Of a DNA stretch of 64,000 nucleotides, positions 43,195 to 54,998 are shown piece after piece. The notes under the pieces were generated by a model that searched no databases, had not been told where the DNA came from, and worked only from the letters and a program-made list of their open reading frames with translations. Each line of letters begins with the position of its first letter. Position 1 is the first letter of the stretch. This stretch comes from Argyresthia goedartella (lineage: Eukaryota; Arthropoda; Insecta; Lepidoptera; Argyresthiidae): NCBI GenBank assembly GCA_949825045.1, contig OX463820.1:8568501-8632500 (forward strand). The letters run 5' to 3'. The position numbers and the translations under genes were made by a program.

Positions 43195-44965
43195 GCAGAC
43201 CCAAAATGGGTAAATGATCACCGAAAGTTGCAGAAAATATCAGGACAAAATACTGCGGTAGATTAGGTGAAGGGTAAAGGGAGTGAGCGAAGAGAAGCCC
43301 CTTTATCCTTCGTGTTAGGTTGAACATGTAAGAACAACAAAAAATACTTAAAACATAAACTTAAGTCAAAGTCAAAGTACTTTATTACTGTAGATATTTA
43401 CATGTACTTAGCAAACGTCATTTTTGCCCCTTCTCTACATTGGACCACTGTGGGAGAAGAAGGGCGTAGAAACTCCCACAGATTGATTTTTAGATCTCTT
43501 TTAAAAATAGGTTGTGCTTAACTAATACAATTATGTTTTTTTTATTTAATAAACAGGCAATAATAAATAATTACAAAATTATTAACAGCGAGGTCTATGT
43601 TGAACTAGATTAACCCCATACAGTCCTGTCATTTAAGTAATCTCGAACATTGTAATATCCCTTTTTCGACAAAGTCGCTTTAACATGCTTTTTAAATTGC
43701 TCAAATGGCAATTTCAAAATCTCCAGAGGTATCTTATTATAGTAGAGAATGCACTGACCCTTGAAAGAATTGCTAACCTTCGCTAGTCTAAATCGGGGCG
43801 CACACAGTCTGTGATTATTTCTTAGGTTAACATTGCAGCTATCGCTAAGTTTGGTAAATGTTGTAAGGTTCTTGCGTACATACATTATATTTTCGAAAAT
43901 AAATTGACTAGCTATAGTTAGTATGTCAATTTCTTTGAAAAGCTCTCTTAAGGAGTCTGTTCATTTTAAATTATAAATTGCTCGAATAGCTCTTTTCTGT
44001 AAAATAAAAATAGTTTGAATATCCGCTGCTTTCCCCCACAACAAGATACCATAGGACATGACACTATGAAAGTAACTAAAATATACTAGCCTAGATGTAG
44101 CCACATCCATGCTTTGTCTGATATTCCTAACAGCGTAAGCCGCAGAACTTAATTTACCAGCCAATTTATCTATGTGGGGTCCCCACTGCAATTTGCTATC
44201 AATGGTTATTCCAAGAAACTTCGTATCATTTACTAATTCTAACGTGCTGTTGTCTAACACTAAACTGGTCTCAACTTGCCTGACATTTGGAAGTGAGAAT
44301 TTGATACACTTGGTTTTACCAGCGTTTAACAATAAATTATTAACTGTGAACCAATTCAAGGTTAAAGACAATACAACATTAACATCATCAAATTCTCCTT
44401 TTTGTCTTTCAATTTTGAAGACCAGTGAAGTATTATCAGCAAACAACACTGTGTCAGTTAATTTCTCCACCATGAAAGGCAGATCATTAATATATACCAG
44501 GAATAAGAAAGGGCCTAATATGGAACCTTGTGGAACGCCCATTTTAACACCCGATCCATCAGATTTTACGCCGTTAACTTCTGCCTTTTGAATTCTATTG
44601 CTTAGGTATGATCTTAGTAGATCCAACGCTTTATTTCTAACTCCGTAATGATTTAATTTAATTAATAGCGTATTATGATCAACACAATCAAACGCCTTCG
44701 ACAGGTCGCAAAAAACTCCGATAGCATCCTGTGCGGCCTCCCATGCAGAATAAATATGAGATATAAGGGTAATACCTGCATCCGTAGTCGATTTACCCCT
44801 AGTGAAACCGTATTGTTTGGCGTGGAGTTGTTTTGTACGGTTAAATAGACAAAACATAAAAAGAAGTTTGGTGATCATTTATCCAAACACAATTTGGTGA
44901 TCGTTTACTAATTCTGGCGGTCGTTTGGAATTAATTGGTAATCGTTTAGACACAAGCCTTAAATA
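43195..44965 (+). repeat. 'tttggtgatc' repeat interrupted by a LINE
   Basis: 43195-43359 (aaatgggtaaatgatcaccg, gggtaaagggagtgagcg) and 44851-44965 (tttggtgatcatttatcc) are the two halves of the repeat seen whole at 29881-30345. The 10-bp sequence aaaacataaa flanks the LINE between them. Confidence 0.85.
43360..44850 (-). mobile_element. LINE family L-A, 5'-truncated copy with 10-bp target duplication
   Basis: Flanked by aaaacataaa at 43350-43359 and 44851-44860. On the minus strand the ORF2 remnant holds reverse transcriptase from the KQYGFTRGKSTTDAG block through DLSKAFDCVDHNT, GVPQGSILGP and LFADNTSLVF, then the thumb-like region (TKFLGITIDSKLQWGPHIDK) and the C-terminus ending DRTVWG. 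The catalytic FADD box reads FADN, a change of a metal-binding aspartate, and a stop lies near 43963 between the two long frames. The tail is iterated tttgac. Reverse transcriptase of the CR1/Jockey superfamily; endonuclease and ORF1 absent. Confidence 0.92.
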
Positions 44966-45191
44966 AATATTCCAAAAGTACGTTGCCTGTACACCAAAAG
45001 TTAATTACAATTCTGGCCCTTCTTCTACAGAGGCTAACCTTCTGTTTAGGGTGAAATTAGTTGGGTTCTGTGGTTAAATTAACGGGGTTCCATATCTTAT
45101 TATATTAGCAACCTCACTCAAGCTATTAGGCCAGCGCGGCAAAGGCGGCCGTCATTGTAAGCCGTCAACGTACAAATTTAATAACATCTCA

Positions 45192-45435
45192 CCTGGGGCC
45201 GGATTCCGCTAGAAAAATGACGAAACAAGGACTGTGAATTGTCAATAATGGCTACTTTAGGTTACCATTATATGATGTCTGTATAATCCTTTTCCTGTGA
45301 TGAATAACTAACTTATATGATCAGAAAACATCTTAATTTCTAACACTCCAATACAAACTGTCTTCTGTCACACAAATATAGTTGTTGTCACGTCATTGTT
45401 ATTAAACCATTTTATAAGCGGAATCCGGGTCCCTG
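45192..45435. mobile_element. MITE with 19-bp terminal inverted repeats
   Basis: Starts cctggggccggattccgct and ends agcggaatccgggtccctg, whose inverse matches it at nearly every position. About 244 bp, no coding potential. No clear target duplication beyond a possible short one. Confidence 0.7.
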
Positions 45436-45617
45436 AAACCTGCAAGGCCCCGCTTTTGGATATGAGTCTGGCGTCTGAGTACACCACGGCTACTTCTAGT
45501 TACTCTTGATAGAAGCGAGGGAACATTAAGTGAGTTTGAGATTGGTGAGCTTGATTCGAATTTAAAACTGCAGCTCGCGGGTGTGATGTGAGCTATTGGA
45601 CAACTCGGGAGAACTGA

Positions 45618-45875
45618 CGACCCGAATGGCCGAGTCGGCAGTGACCCTGCCTACGAAGCCACGGGTCCCGGGTTCGAGTCCCGGTGGGGGCAAATATTTG
45701 ATTGATGAGAACGGATGTTTGTACCCTAGTCATGGTTGTTTATCTATCTAAGCATTATATTTATCCATATAAATATGTGTATCGTTGTCTAGTACCCAAG
45801 ATACAGGGAATCCTAGTTGAGGGCTAGATCAATGTGTGTAAATAATGTCCAAGGTATTATTATTATATTATTATT
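45618..45875 (+). repeat. tRNA-derived SINE, family S1
   Basis: gacgacccgaatggccgagt, box-B-like gggttcgagtcccgg, the S1 body and a tattattatattatt tail. Closest to the copy at 18985-19240. Confidence 0.88.
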
Positions 45876-48800
45876 TAAATCGTGTTCTTAATATCTAAGA
45901 TGTCAATTGAAAAACAACTAGCAAAGAGAAGGCTTAGAACAATCTTACGGCTACTATTTTTCCGCTCTTACAATGATTCTTTATCATCGTATTAAAGAAG
46001 CAATGTATAATATCGTTTAATAATGAATGCTGTTCGCATTTACAGTTATCTTGCCAATAAGGCTTATAACGCTTTTACGTAAGTGTGATGTAAGCCTACA
46101 TAGGCTGATATTAGTCCAACGTAAGAATCTTGTGACCCTCAACAAGCTTTTTTTTTTGTTAGATCACACGGAAATTAGAAAACATTCTGTCGTGTGAGAC
46201 GCACTACGTGAATACAGCGAGACGGAATCTTATTTTTTTTATCTGCGCCGGGAATTCCCCTGCTATAGGCAAGTTTTTGAAGTTTCTTTCTTTCCTTTAT
46301 GTTTATCTCGCTCATTTATATTAAAAGTGCGTGAGACCGAAATTGTACCTAGCATTCGCTTCACATTCACCGCTGGACGTCTTGACAATCGACGGTCGTT
46401 CGGACACTTTTGTTGACAGTTCACGGGTGTGCTCTGTGACAATCTTTTGTGGTTTTCGCATACCTTTTCGCTCAGCATGCACGTTTTGACTCTCTGTCGA
46501 CGTTGAGTAAGAGACTTAGTTGTACTTACCATGTCTTCAATGCGAGCATGGCAGGCGGGACTCTACTTAAAAACCGAGGGTGGTTGGGACGGATTGCGAT
46601 TTTCAACCCTATGCTATGGTAATAAAATTTTAAACCTACAACGAAAAAGTGGCGTGGTAACTGAGGGGTTAAGTGCGAGCATGGCAGGCGGGACTCGAGC
46701 GAGATAGCCAATAGAATGCGGTCTTGTCACGGGTGTATTTGTCTGGCAACACTGTGAATTCAGTTACCGGTTTACCGAAGAGTAAATGATTGCACCACCC
46801 TCTTAGCATGATGACGCTTAGCATGCAGACCATTAAGCAACAACAAAAAAACTATCAACAGTGCCAGAGTAGTGGGAACTCAATATCGACCTCTTGTATT
46901 CAAGCAGAACCTAAAGAACCCTCACGAATATTTTTATCAACGCTACCTTGTCCTGGCACTACATTTCATTTATTTATCCTTTCTTGGTACTTTCTTGAAC
47001 CTTCCGCAGTTTTAGAAAGTTTTTATATATATTTTCGTGAAATTCAATCCCTTTCTGATAATTTCATGGAATAATTGACTATATCATCATGATATGGTCA
47101 ACTATTTCATGAAGTGATCAATCCATGGTTGACGACATCATGATACAGCCGATTCTACGATATAGCTACGACATATAAATATATGAGACTAGGTAATAAG
47201 ACTCCGCGTTCTTGAGACCGTAATTACTTGTCTGAGAATAATACGCGTATAAGCGCGATGAGATGGTCCAAACAATTATAAAAGCGGGCTTCTATTAGAC
47301 ACAAAATCTAGGTTCGAAACAAGTTCTAGGATATAAGGCATTAATTGAAAATACAAATAAGACCTCAGAAGTGTAACTTGTGTTTGAAAATCAATTTCAC
47401 TTTCAAGAAAAAAATAAATTACCAAAATGTTTCGTACTACTCGACAGATATTCATTTCTGACATCGATATGTCAAGATGCCAAGCAATGACATGTCAGAC
47501 ATGAAGCTCTGTGTCATGAAAATCATTAATCAACCACGATATATTAAAGAATAGCCGTTCTGCCAGAAACTAAAGTTTGTTGAGTGGTAAGTAACTTTAG
47601 GTCGCTAGCTTTTGGAGCCGGATTCGGCCAACTTCCAACCAAGATTCCAGATAATGACGTCAGGCTTCTGTTATAAAGATCATTACTCTCATATGTCGAA
47701 GAATAACCATTCTTCGATATGTCAGAAATAAAAAACTGTCGAGTTGTAAGAAAAATTTAGGTTAATTTTATAAATTTTTTGACCTTGAAATTGATTTTAA
47801 AACACAAATTAGACCTTAAAAATGAATTTCTTGCATCCTATAACCTATGAAAAGTTCTATTTCTCAAGACGTATGGCGGATTCCATACAGGCCACCAGAG
47901 GTCGCGCACAAGTTGCTTGCGGTGGTTTCCTAAACCCTTAAGACCAAACCATATTTCAAAGATTGGGCACAAAGTGCATAATTCCCATGAACTTTGATCA
48001 TTCCTTCTCAGCTACTCGTATATAGGCCCGCTTGTAATTCCGACAACTTAAGGTTTCTGCTATTACGGCCACTCGCTCCGGAAATGCCTGCGCCCGACTA
48101 GAAAGACTTAACCAAATATCATACGTACCTACTCACAGCCGTATTCCCAATAAGTAGCCATAGCACTGGAGTGATAAAATTGGACCTCTCTGGAGAAACA
48201 GTCCTAATCTAATTGTGTGACGCGTAATCGCCTGTAGTTGCCATGCGTGACTCCGCATCCGCGGCTCCAATTACTTTGGCTTCCTACTTCAGCAAATATT
48301 GTTCCAATCCAACCCTTGCGACGCTTTGCAGAGTAGTTTTTCTCGAAAATATTTACGCTGAATACACTTTCTATAAATAATAAACTTTTAATAAACTTTT
48401 ATCTATCAAATCTTTATTGGAGACAATGTTTTTCGCTTTTAGAATCCACGCTCCCAGCTTCCATTTGAGTGTATTTTCTTCAAGATTTCTCAGGAGAATT
48501 ATTTGTTACAGCTTTGCGGATCGGGGCACAAAATAATAAGACGAACGACGCGCGCTCACATCGCGGCTAAAACGAAATCCTGCCATAAAAAGTAATCCAT
48601 AAAGCAAAATACAATATTGGGTGTCGGCGGCTGGGCATTCAAGAAATGAATCGTTGGAATAGCGTCAGGGATCGGAGACCCGTTGTCGTTCAATGCAGGG
48701 AACCATTATTTTCCGAACTTCCTTGAGGCGATTAAAGAATTGAGGCCAGGTGAAGTGAGCGAGCCACTTAGGAGAGAACAGGTGGAGACTACGCTAGACG

Positions 48801-49962
48801 ACACGGAAAATAGGCTTTACTAAGATTGCTTCATCTCCTTTGATCGATTTTATTCGTAATATAGGGTGAAAAGGTTAGAATCTTTGTCGTTCTCCATGCG
48901 ACGCGATTTTACCAGAGCGTTGGATATAAAATTGATCTAGGAAAACTTTTGAATCGAATTATCTGCGGAGCTACCTGTACCAAATGCATTTATCGTCTTT
49001 TTATCGCCGCAGTTTTACGATATTATGCAAATACCTCACAAAACTGCGAACTCCTATCTCTATGATACGGAAGTAATACAGTGTTATCCTCAACAGAATT
49101 CCTTAGAGTGCTCTCTGAAATACGATTTTGCTGAATTCGTTATTTATTCGGTGGAATTTCCCTCTAAGAACTTTAACTCTAGAGAAAACCGCGGATTGTT
49201 GAAAGTTTTTGAAATTAATGCTTTGCTGAAGTGAAAACTAATGAATTTGGATAGTATACTGTGTACTCACCCCTCGGGTCTAAGTAAAGTGTAATATTTC
49301 AATATTTTAAGGTAATATTATACTAACATCAATTTAGAATTATCACATTCAGAGCGCCCTCACTGCATAATAAATCCTTTGTGGTTAACACATCGCCGAG
49401 GTAAACTCGATGACATTTTAATGTTTTCAGACCACAATGGTCCTTCACAGTAAGAAGTATTCTCTATTCAGCTCCGTATAATGCTAAGAGCCGGAAAATG
49501 CGCATATCCCTGTCAGCTCTGCGTTCATACGGTTCACGGCTCCTAACAAATGGCTTGTGAAGATTTCAACGTTCCCTGTGAGAAAAATAACTGCACGCCT
49601 GCTTTTTGCATCAATCCTCATCATATAACGCATCTGATAGAAATCCTGTAATGAAATGTTAATGTGTTACCTAAAACCTTGAGATAGATAACATTATCCA
49701 CAATGGAATTTTAAAAGGAATACTTTTATACTTTAAAGGCAAGATCGCCAAAAGTTCAGTCTAATGTGAAGCTGACTTTTGCCATTTAGCAACTTTCTGT
49801 TTTATATTAAGTTAACCCCAAGCTTTTCTTGGCTACCCTAGTGCCCTAGTTTCAAAATATTGCCCCTTTATCGGTTAAAATTTTAGGCTTAAAATCATTT
49901 ATCAATAAATAGATCATGCTGACACGCTCGTACACGATGTGTAGATAGTACATCTTAAATTG
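45876..49962. other. Least repetitive stretch, probably intron or intergenic
   Basis: No exon recognised over 4 kb. 46539-46562 and 46675-46698 are a direct repeat of gcgagcatggcaggcgggac-tc. 47050-47160 and 47440-47760 contain iterated short palindromes (atcatgatatggtcaac; gaagaataaccattcttc). 47880-48840 is GC-richer, unique-looking and a candidate for conserved non-coding DNA. Short open frames here (46263-46532, 46790-47074, 49025-49234) have no motif. Confidence 0.5.
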
Positions 49963-49968
49963 TACATA

Positions 49969-50374
49969 TGTCGCAGTTGGTTGGTTAAATCAGACACTTA
50001 ACTAACATCCTAGACCGGCAATTAAAGAACGACGTTTAACCAAGTCACAAGCATTTTGATTTAAATAAAGCATCGTCGAAAACGTTTAACAATCTGTCTT
50101 ACCGAAAGCCGACGTGTTGGTTAAATAATGTAAAACAAGATGGCGTCACGATAATAGCTGATTACTTTTAGAGTCTATTTTTTCACTACTGGTTTGCACA
50201 GCTTAAATCAGGGCAAAACATTGCGGTAGCTTAGGTGAAGGGTAAAGGGGGTGAGCGTTAAACGTTTCGTTCACTCACTTGTCTGAGGGAATTTTAGAGA
50301 CTTGTTTAAACGTCGGTCTTTAATTAACGGTCTAGGGTGTTAGTTAAGTGTGATTTAACCAACTAACTGCGACA
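49969..50374. mobile_element. 406-bp MITE with ~85-bp inverted repeats and TACATA duplication
   Basis: The left arm tgtcgcagttggttggttaa and the right arm (inverse tgtcgcagttagttggttaa) match imperfectly for about 85 bases, including aacta-acatcctagaccg. The direct repeat tacata stands at 49963-49968 and 50375-50380. A piece of another repeat (gcggtagcttaggtgaaggg, 50222-50270) sits inside. It lies 100 bases downstream of the LDLa exon, in the adjoining intron if the gene is spliced as proposed. Confidence 0.85.
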
Positions 50375-50474
50375 TACATAAGATAAGAGCGGTCCAGGTA
50401 ACGGTCACTGGGCAAAGCTGCTATAGCCAGATAGCTACTTGTACAATACCGAAAAGAGGAAGATAGCGACTCAC

Positions 50475-50774
50475 GTGTGCAATGCCTCGGCTCGTCAGAC
50501 GAGTCACCACAATCGTTGCCGCCATCGCAGAATCGGTTTATCGGGACACACCGTTTATTTTCGCATTGATACTCGGAAATGCGGCATTTGGTGCCGTTCC
50601 CGTGCAGCACCGGCATTGACTCGGGTTCGGGAATATCGTTGCTCCTGCTCTCCAAGTCTCGCTGGTAGGTTCGGAGGAACTCGGGGAGCTTCGTGGAGCC
50701 ATCGGTGAGGATGTCGCAGTCGGTGACGCTGATTGTGGTGAGAGTAAACGCGACGGTGAAGGCGATGTTTAGCC
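50475..50774 (-). CDS. Host exon: signal-peptide-like core plus LDL-receptor class A domain
   Basis: On the minus strand a tttgttgcag acceptor (ending 50775) and a GTGAGT donor (50474-50469) bound a 300-base exon that is open in one frame. It enters and leaves in phase 1, the symmetric phase common for extracellular modules. It encodes a hydrophobic run ([16 protein letters not shown]), which fits the core of a signal peptide if the start codon lies in the previous exon. A ~50-residue acidic linker follows, then a complete LDLa domain with six cysteines ([27 protein letters not shown]) and the calcium-binding [12 protein letters not shown]. The protein is therefore probably secreted or membrane-bound and binds a ligand through the LDLa module. 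Codons are GC-rich at third positions, unlike the flanks. I cannot name the gene. Neighbouring exons are not visible in the window, implying introns of many kilobases. Confidence 0.85.
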
Positions 50775-51159
50775 CTGCAACAAATAAAATGGTGAGTTAA
50801 TTGACATTATTTCCTGTTTCTCAGCTAAGGTAAACGGTATTGTAAGTGTGTAGCTTGTGTGTAAGTATGACGATGGTGTATGTATCTGCTTGTGGCACAG
50901 TGGCTTGCAAACGAATAACAAGTCTTCCAGTGATGATTTAATATGCGAAATCGATCTGACCGCCGGAAACCGGCGATAGTGCATTGTTTGCTATTTCTAT
51001 CGACGGAAATGAATTGTTTAAACCTTTAAAAAAATACAACATAGGATTCTACTTAATGTATAAATAGATAGAATAAATCTTAACGATCGAAGTGATCTCT
51101 TTTTATAAAGGAACAAGCCCGACTGTTTTTCGAAATAAAAAAAATTGCGGTTTAGCTGG
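50775..51159. other. Upstream intron sequence of the LDLa exon
   Basis: Begins with the pyrimidine-rich acceptor region of the exon (minus strand). No further exon recognised. Confidence 0.5.
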
Positions 51160-51290
51160 ATTAACTCTGATCACCAGTTGTCGGAATACCTTTGAGCCCA
51201 ACGAAAGGAAAAGTATGGACATGTCTTTTTAGCGGTACTCAATTACCGGAACTTAATTAAATATGGGAACTTGACTTGCTGTAAATACAT
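51160..51290 (-). repeat. Unclassified repeat R1
   Basis: Shares, inverted, gtaccgctaaaaagacatgtcc-like sequence and ttccggtaattgagt with 54130-54290 and 63240-63350. The segment is ~110-150 bases, non-coding, with boundaries unclear. Confidence 0.6.
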
Positions 51291-51877
51291 ATTTTTTAAT
51301 TACTGTTTATATGATTTACTTATAAATAAAACACAGCTGTAGATATTGTATTGTTAATGGCTTTAGAAGGTAAAAATATAATATAAAAACAACAGAAAAT
51401 ATTTTGTTCATTATGAATAAATTTTAAAAACATTATTAATCTATGCATTGGTATTGCAATTTGCAATTGTTTGGTGGGAAATAATAATTGTTTTAATTTC
51501 AAAACAAATAAATTTACATACTTTAGTTCATCGCGAAATGGTTTATTCCTTTCGATTTAAATTAGGTCATCCTCTGAAGTTTCAATGAAATAATTAGGAA
51601 AGCTACGTATTTTCTTAACTGACGTATGTTTACCTTGACGTAAGAAGAATATATGGTCCTCTTTTTTGTAAAAAAATGCTCCAGCAAAAAAATATATCTT
51701 TATCTGAAGTCTCTTCTAATTTATTTTCTTTGGAGGTATTGAAATATATGATCGTTATTTTTTATGAAGAAGTTCTAAGACGAACTGGCTAATCCCGAGA
51801 ACTCAGAACTACTATCGAGGGAAGGAAAGTTGCATATCTGGGACATGTGCTCCGTCACGGCAATATCAAATGCTTCA
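51291..51877. other. Gene-free stretch
   Basis: AT-rich; no supported feature. Confidence 0.4.
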
Positions 51878-53045
51878 AGAGGTCACCTAAGCAATAGAAT
51901 TCAACATGCAGGAGTCAACAGCGATAAATCTGATGGATTAGGAGTAAAAATTGGCGTCCCACAAGGTTGCATATTAGGCCCTTTCTTATTCCTGGTATAT
52001 ATTAACGATCTGTCTTTCATGGGGAAGATATTGACTGACATAGTGTTCTTCAATCAAAATTGAAAGACAAAAAGAAGATTTTGATGACGTTAATGTTGTA
52101 TTGTCTTTAACCTTGAATTGGTTCACAGTTCATAATTTATTGTTAAATGCTGGTAAAACCAAATGTATCAAATTCTTACTTCCAAATGTCAGGTAAGTCT
52201 TGACCAGTTTATGTACGACAGCAACACGTCAGAATTAGTAAATTATACGAAGTTTCTTGGAATAACCATTGATAGTAAATTGCAATGGGGACCCCACATA
52301 GATAAATTAGCTGGCAAATTAGGTGCTGCGACTTACGTTGGTAGGAAAATCAGACAAACCACGGATGTAGCTACATCTAGGCTACTATATTTTAGTTACT
52401 TTCATAGTGTCTTGTCCTATGGTATCTTGATGTGGGGGAAAGCAGCGGATATTATGTATATTTATTTACATATATAAATATGTTTATTTTATTTCATGGA
52501 AAAGAGCTACTCGAGCAATTTCTAATTTAAAATGCACAGACTCATTAAGAGAGCATTTTAAATAAATTAACGTACTAACTGTAGCTAGTCAATTTATTTT
52601 CGAAAATATAATGTATGTACGCAACATTTTCCAAACTCAGCGATAGCTGTAATGTTAACCTAAGAAATAATCACAGACTAGTTACGCCCCGGTTTAGACT
52701 CGCAAAGGTAAGCAATTATTTCAAGGGTCAGTGTATTTTTTACTACAACAAGACCTCTGGAGATCATGAAATTGCCTTTTGAGCAATTTAAAAACCATGT
52801 TAAAGCGACTTTGTAGAAAAAGGGATATTACAATGTTCAAGATTACTTAAATGATGGAACTGTATGGGGTTAATGTAGCTCAGTATGGGGTTAATCTGGC
52901 TCAACACAGACCTTACTGTTAATAGTTTTGTAATTATTTATTCCTGCTTATTAATTACAATAATTAATATTGTAATATTTGTATTAGTTAAGCACAAGCA
53001 ATTTTTAAAAGAGATCTAAAAATCAATCTGTGGGAATTTCTACGC
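51878..53045 (+). pseudogene. LINE family L-A, old degenerate copy
   Basis: The start is near the LSNRIQHAGVNSDKSDG block, followed by GVPQGCILGPFLFLVYINDL. It is then shifted through the FADD region, with TKFLGITIDSKLQWGPHIDK readable at 52240-52310 and the LRNNHRL and TVWG parts at 52650-52870. Several stops, frameshifts and an insertion near 52450 make it older than the copies at 43360 and 56262. The 3' untranslated region ends near 53045 without the usual iterated tail. Confidence 0.85.
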
Positions 53046-53935
53046 ACTTCTTGAGGCGTCTAGGTTCTTTTCAACTAAATTGCATGATAGTTACTGTAAT
53101 TTAGATCTTTAAATTTTAATTCATTTTTTAAACTTTAACTTTATATTAATATATAAAAAAAAGAAATTGATACAGTGTCAGACCTATGAAACAAGAAAGT
53201 ACGTCTTTCATTTGAGTTAAATATTTGGCATTTAATGATGCTGCCTCTAGCCAAGTACCCCATATTGTAATTATTGGTTGTGGACGCAACGGCATGTTTA
53301 GATATATTTCTTTAAAAAGTCTTGTTCACTTAAGACCAAGGTATATTGGACAAGGACATTATCAAAAAAATTATGAGGCTGAACTAAAAATAGCATGATA
53401 GCAAATAGACCTCTTTCGTTTTTTTCATTGAGTAAGCTAAACTACGACTATTTATGCTTCAAACTTGTCTTTTTAAAGTAGATTTATTCAAAAGAAAACA
53501 AACATCACTCAGTACAAAGACATCGTCAAAGAATCCTGAATTATTTTCGGGTGCTCAGCAATTCATTTTAAAATTATTTCTGGTTTCGGCGGCATCTTTG
53601 CTTATCTAAAATACTCACTGTTGTCGCGATTCTTTATTGTATTTATGTTTTAGATTTTTTTCGCAGCCTTTTTATTTACATCTATAAGTCAAATCACACT
53701 TTTATTCTTTGTTTTCTTCAGAGTAATATATCTGACAACCAGTGTCCAATTGTGAATATTGTAGTTGCGGTGTATCGAGGTCGCAACAGAAAGGTCCAAG
53801 GAGGCATTATCATTAAAAATAATCGACGCATTGGTACCGTTAGTGAAATTAGCGAATTTAGAGTGCATGTATGTGTAATGTGGATGAATTTTAATGAATA
53901 AAAGAAAAAAAGGCTTTTCAACATTAACATTTATA
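53046..53935. other. Gene-free stretch
   Basis: Overlapping frames at 53689-53940 on the minus strand have no recognisable motif. Confidence 0.4.
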
Positions 53936-54055
53936 TACACATACTTGCTTCTGACTACACACTAGGATACTCTGTGTCGTGGGAACCAGAAATAGCGACA
54001 TCACACATATATAACTATCCAACACCCCTTTTTTTTTTTTATATCCAGCTGGGTA
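53936..54055 (-). repeat. tRNA-derived SINE body, family S2, partial
   Basis: Minus strand: gctggatat-like head remnant, then ggttcccacgacacagagt and atcctagtgtgtag. The box A region is missing. Confidence 0.65.
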
Positions 54056-54129
54056 AAAGCAAGCCTAGGCAATATTTTTACACATTTTATTTTTAGAAAA
54101 TGAATAACTTAATCGAAAAACAAACTACA

Positions 54130-54290
54130 ATTTACACATTTATCAAAAGTATACTTTGTGGAAATAGTAAAGTGCCGATTTAAAATTTAATTAAGTTCCG
54201 GAAATAGAGTACTGCTAAACAGTAATGTCCATGCTTTTGCTTTCGTTGCGATTCAAGGTATTCCGACCACTGCTGAACACACTATATAGA
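54130..54290 (+). repeat. Unclassified repeat R1
   Basis: tagtaaagtgccgatttaaa, ttccggaaatagagtactgc, tgtccatgcttttgctttcg. Matches 63240-63350 in the same orientation and 51160-51290 inverted. Confidence 0.65.
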
Positions 54291-54639
54291 TTGTAACTGA
54301 AAGTTGTAGTGAAATTTTAAAATGGTAATTTGGGACCTCCTTCTAAGCAAATATTATGAATCTATTTGATAAGAGCAACTTTATTATCACTTCTCCATAT
54401 GTCACCGATTAGTATGGTAATGTAATGAAAAAAAAGCTGCGTATATTGATGAGAATTATTTCCCATTCAGTGTAGAACTCTTTGGAGTTAAGGATTCGGA
54501 TTTAAAGTAACCAAGTAGGCTGTCAAAGGAAGAGTTTGTATAAAGCCTAAAGGCTACTCTTTACATTTTAATAGAAGAGAGATATGATATTTAGACTGGG
54601 GATGGTTCTTTAGACTGTGATAGGATTTTTGATGGAGAA
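54291..54639. other. No gene recognised
   Basis: AT-rich stretch with no supported feature. Confidence 0.4.
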
Positions 54640-54998
54640 GAGATGGTGGCCTAGCGGTACTCGTACTTACATCGGGAGTGATCGTGTGGGTTAAGCAACA
54701 TCTGGCCGAGATGGTCTCTGCAACGGGTGTCCCGATTCTGTGTGGCATTTCTTTTGGGCGCTTCCGTGTTTTGGATGATACATTAAGCTGTTAGTCCCGG
54801 CTACTATCGCTACACGGTGTTAGTAGTCGCAAAGTACTTTTTCTTTGGTTAGTCTCACACAAAACTTCTGCCAGTTGGGTGAGACACTTGCCCGACAACT
54901 ACCCCATAGCAATAATAGTAAGGGGTCGTCGGGATCGTGGGTCCGTGGGCGTTCCACAGGGCTCAATATTAGAATAAAGAATATTTTGATTGATTGAT
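54640..54998 (+). repeat. Composite SINE-like region with ttga-repeat tail
   Basis: Begins gatggtggcctagcggtac (box-A-like) and contains gggttaagcaacatctggcc, which resembles the internal control region of 5S rRNA. It then shows ctgttagtcccggctactat, a word of a widespread moth repeat. A short frame fragment near 54945 reads VGVPQGSIL, a LINE reverse-transcriptase motif. The end is iterated ttga (54985-54998), a typical retroposon tail. Its integrity as one element is uncertain. Confidence 0.45.

Noticed and set aside
44172..44591. 139-codon plus-strand frame, repeated antisense at 56668-56967
   Set aside because: Antisense of the LINE L-A reverse transcriptase; present wherever that LINE is.
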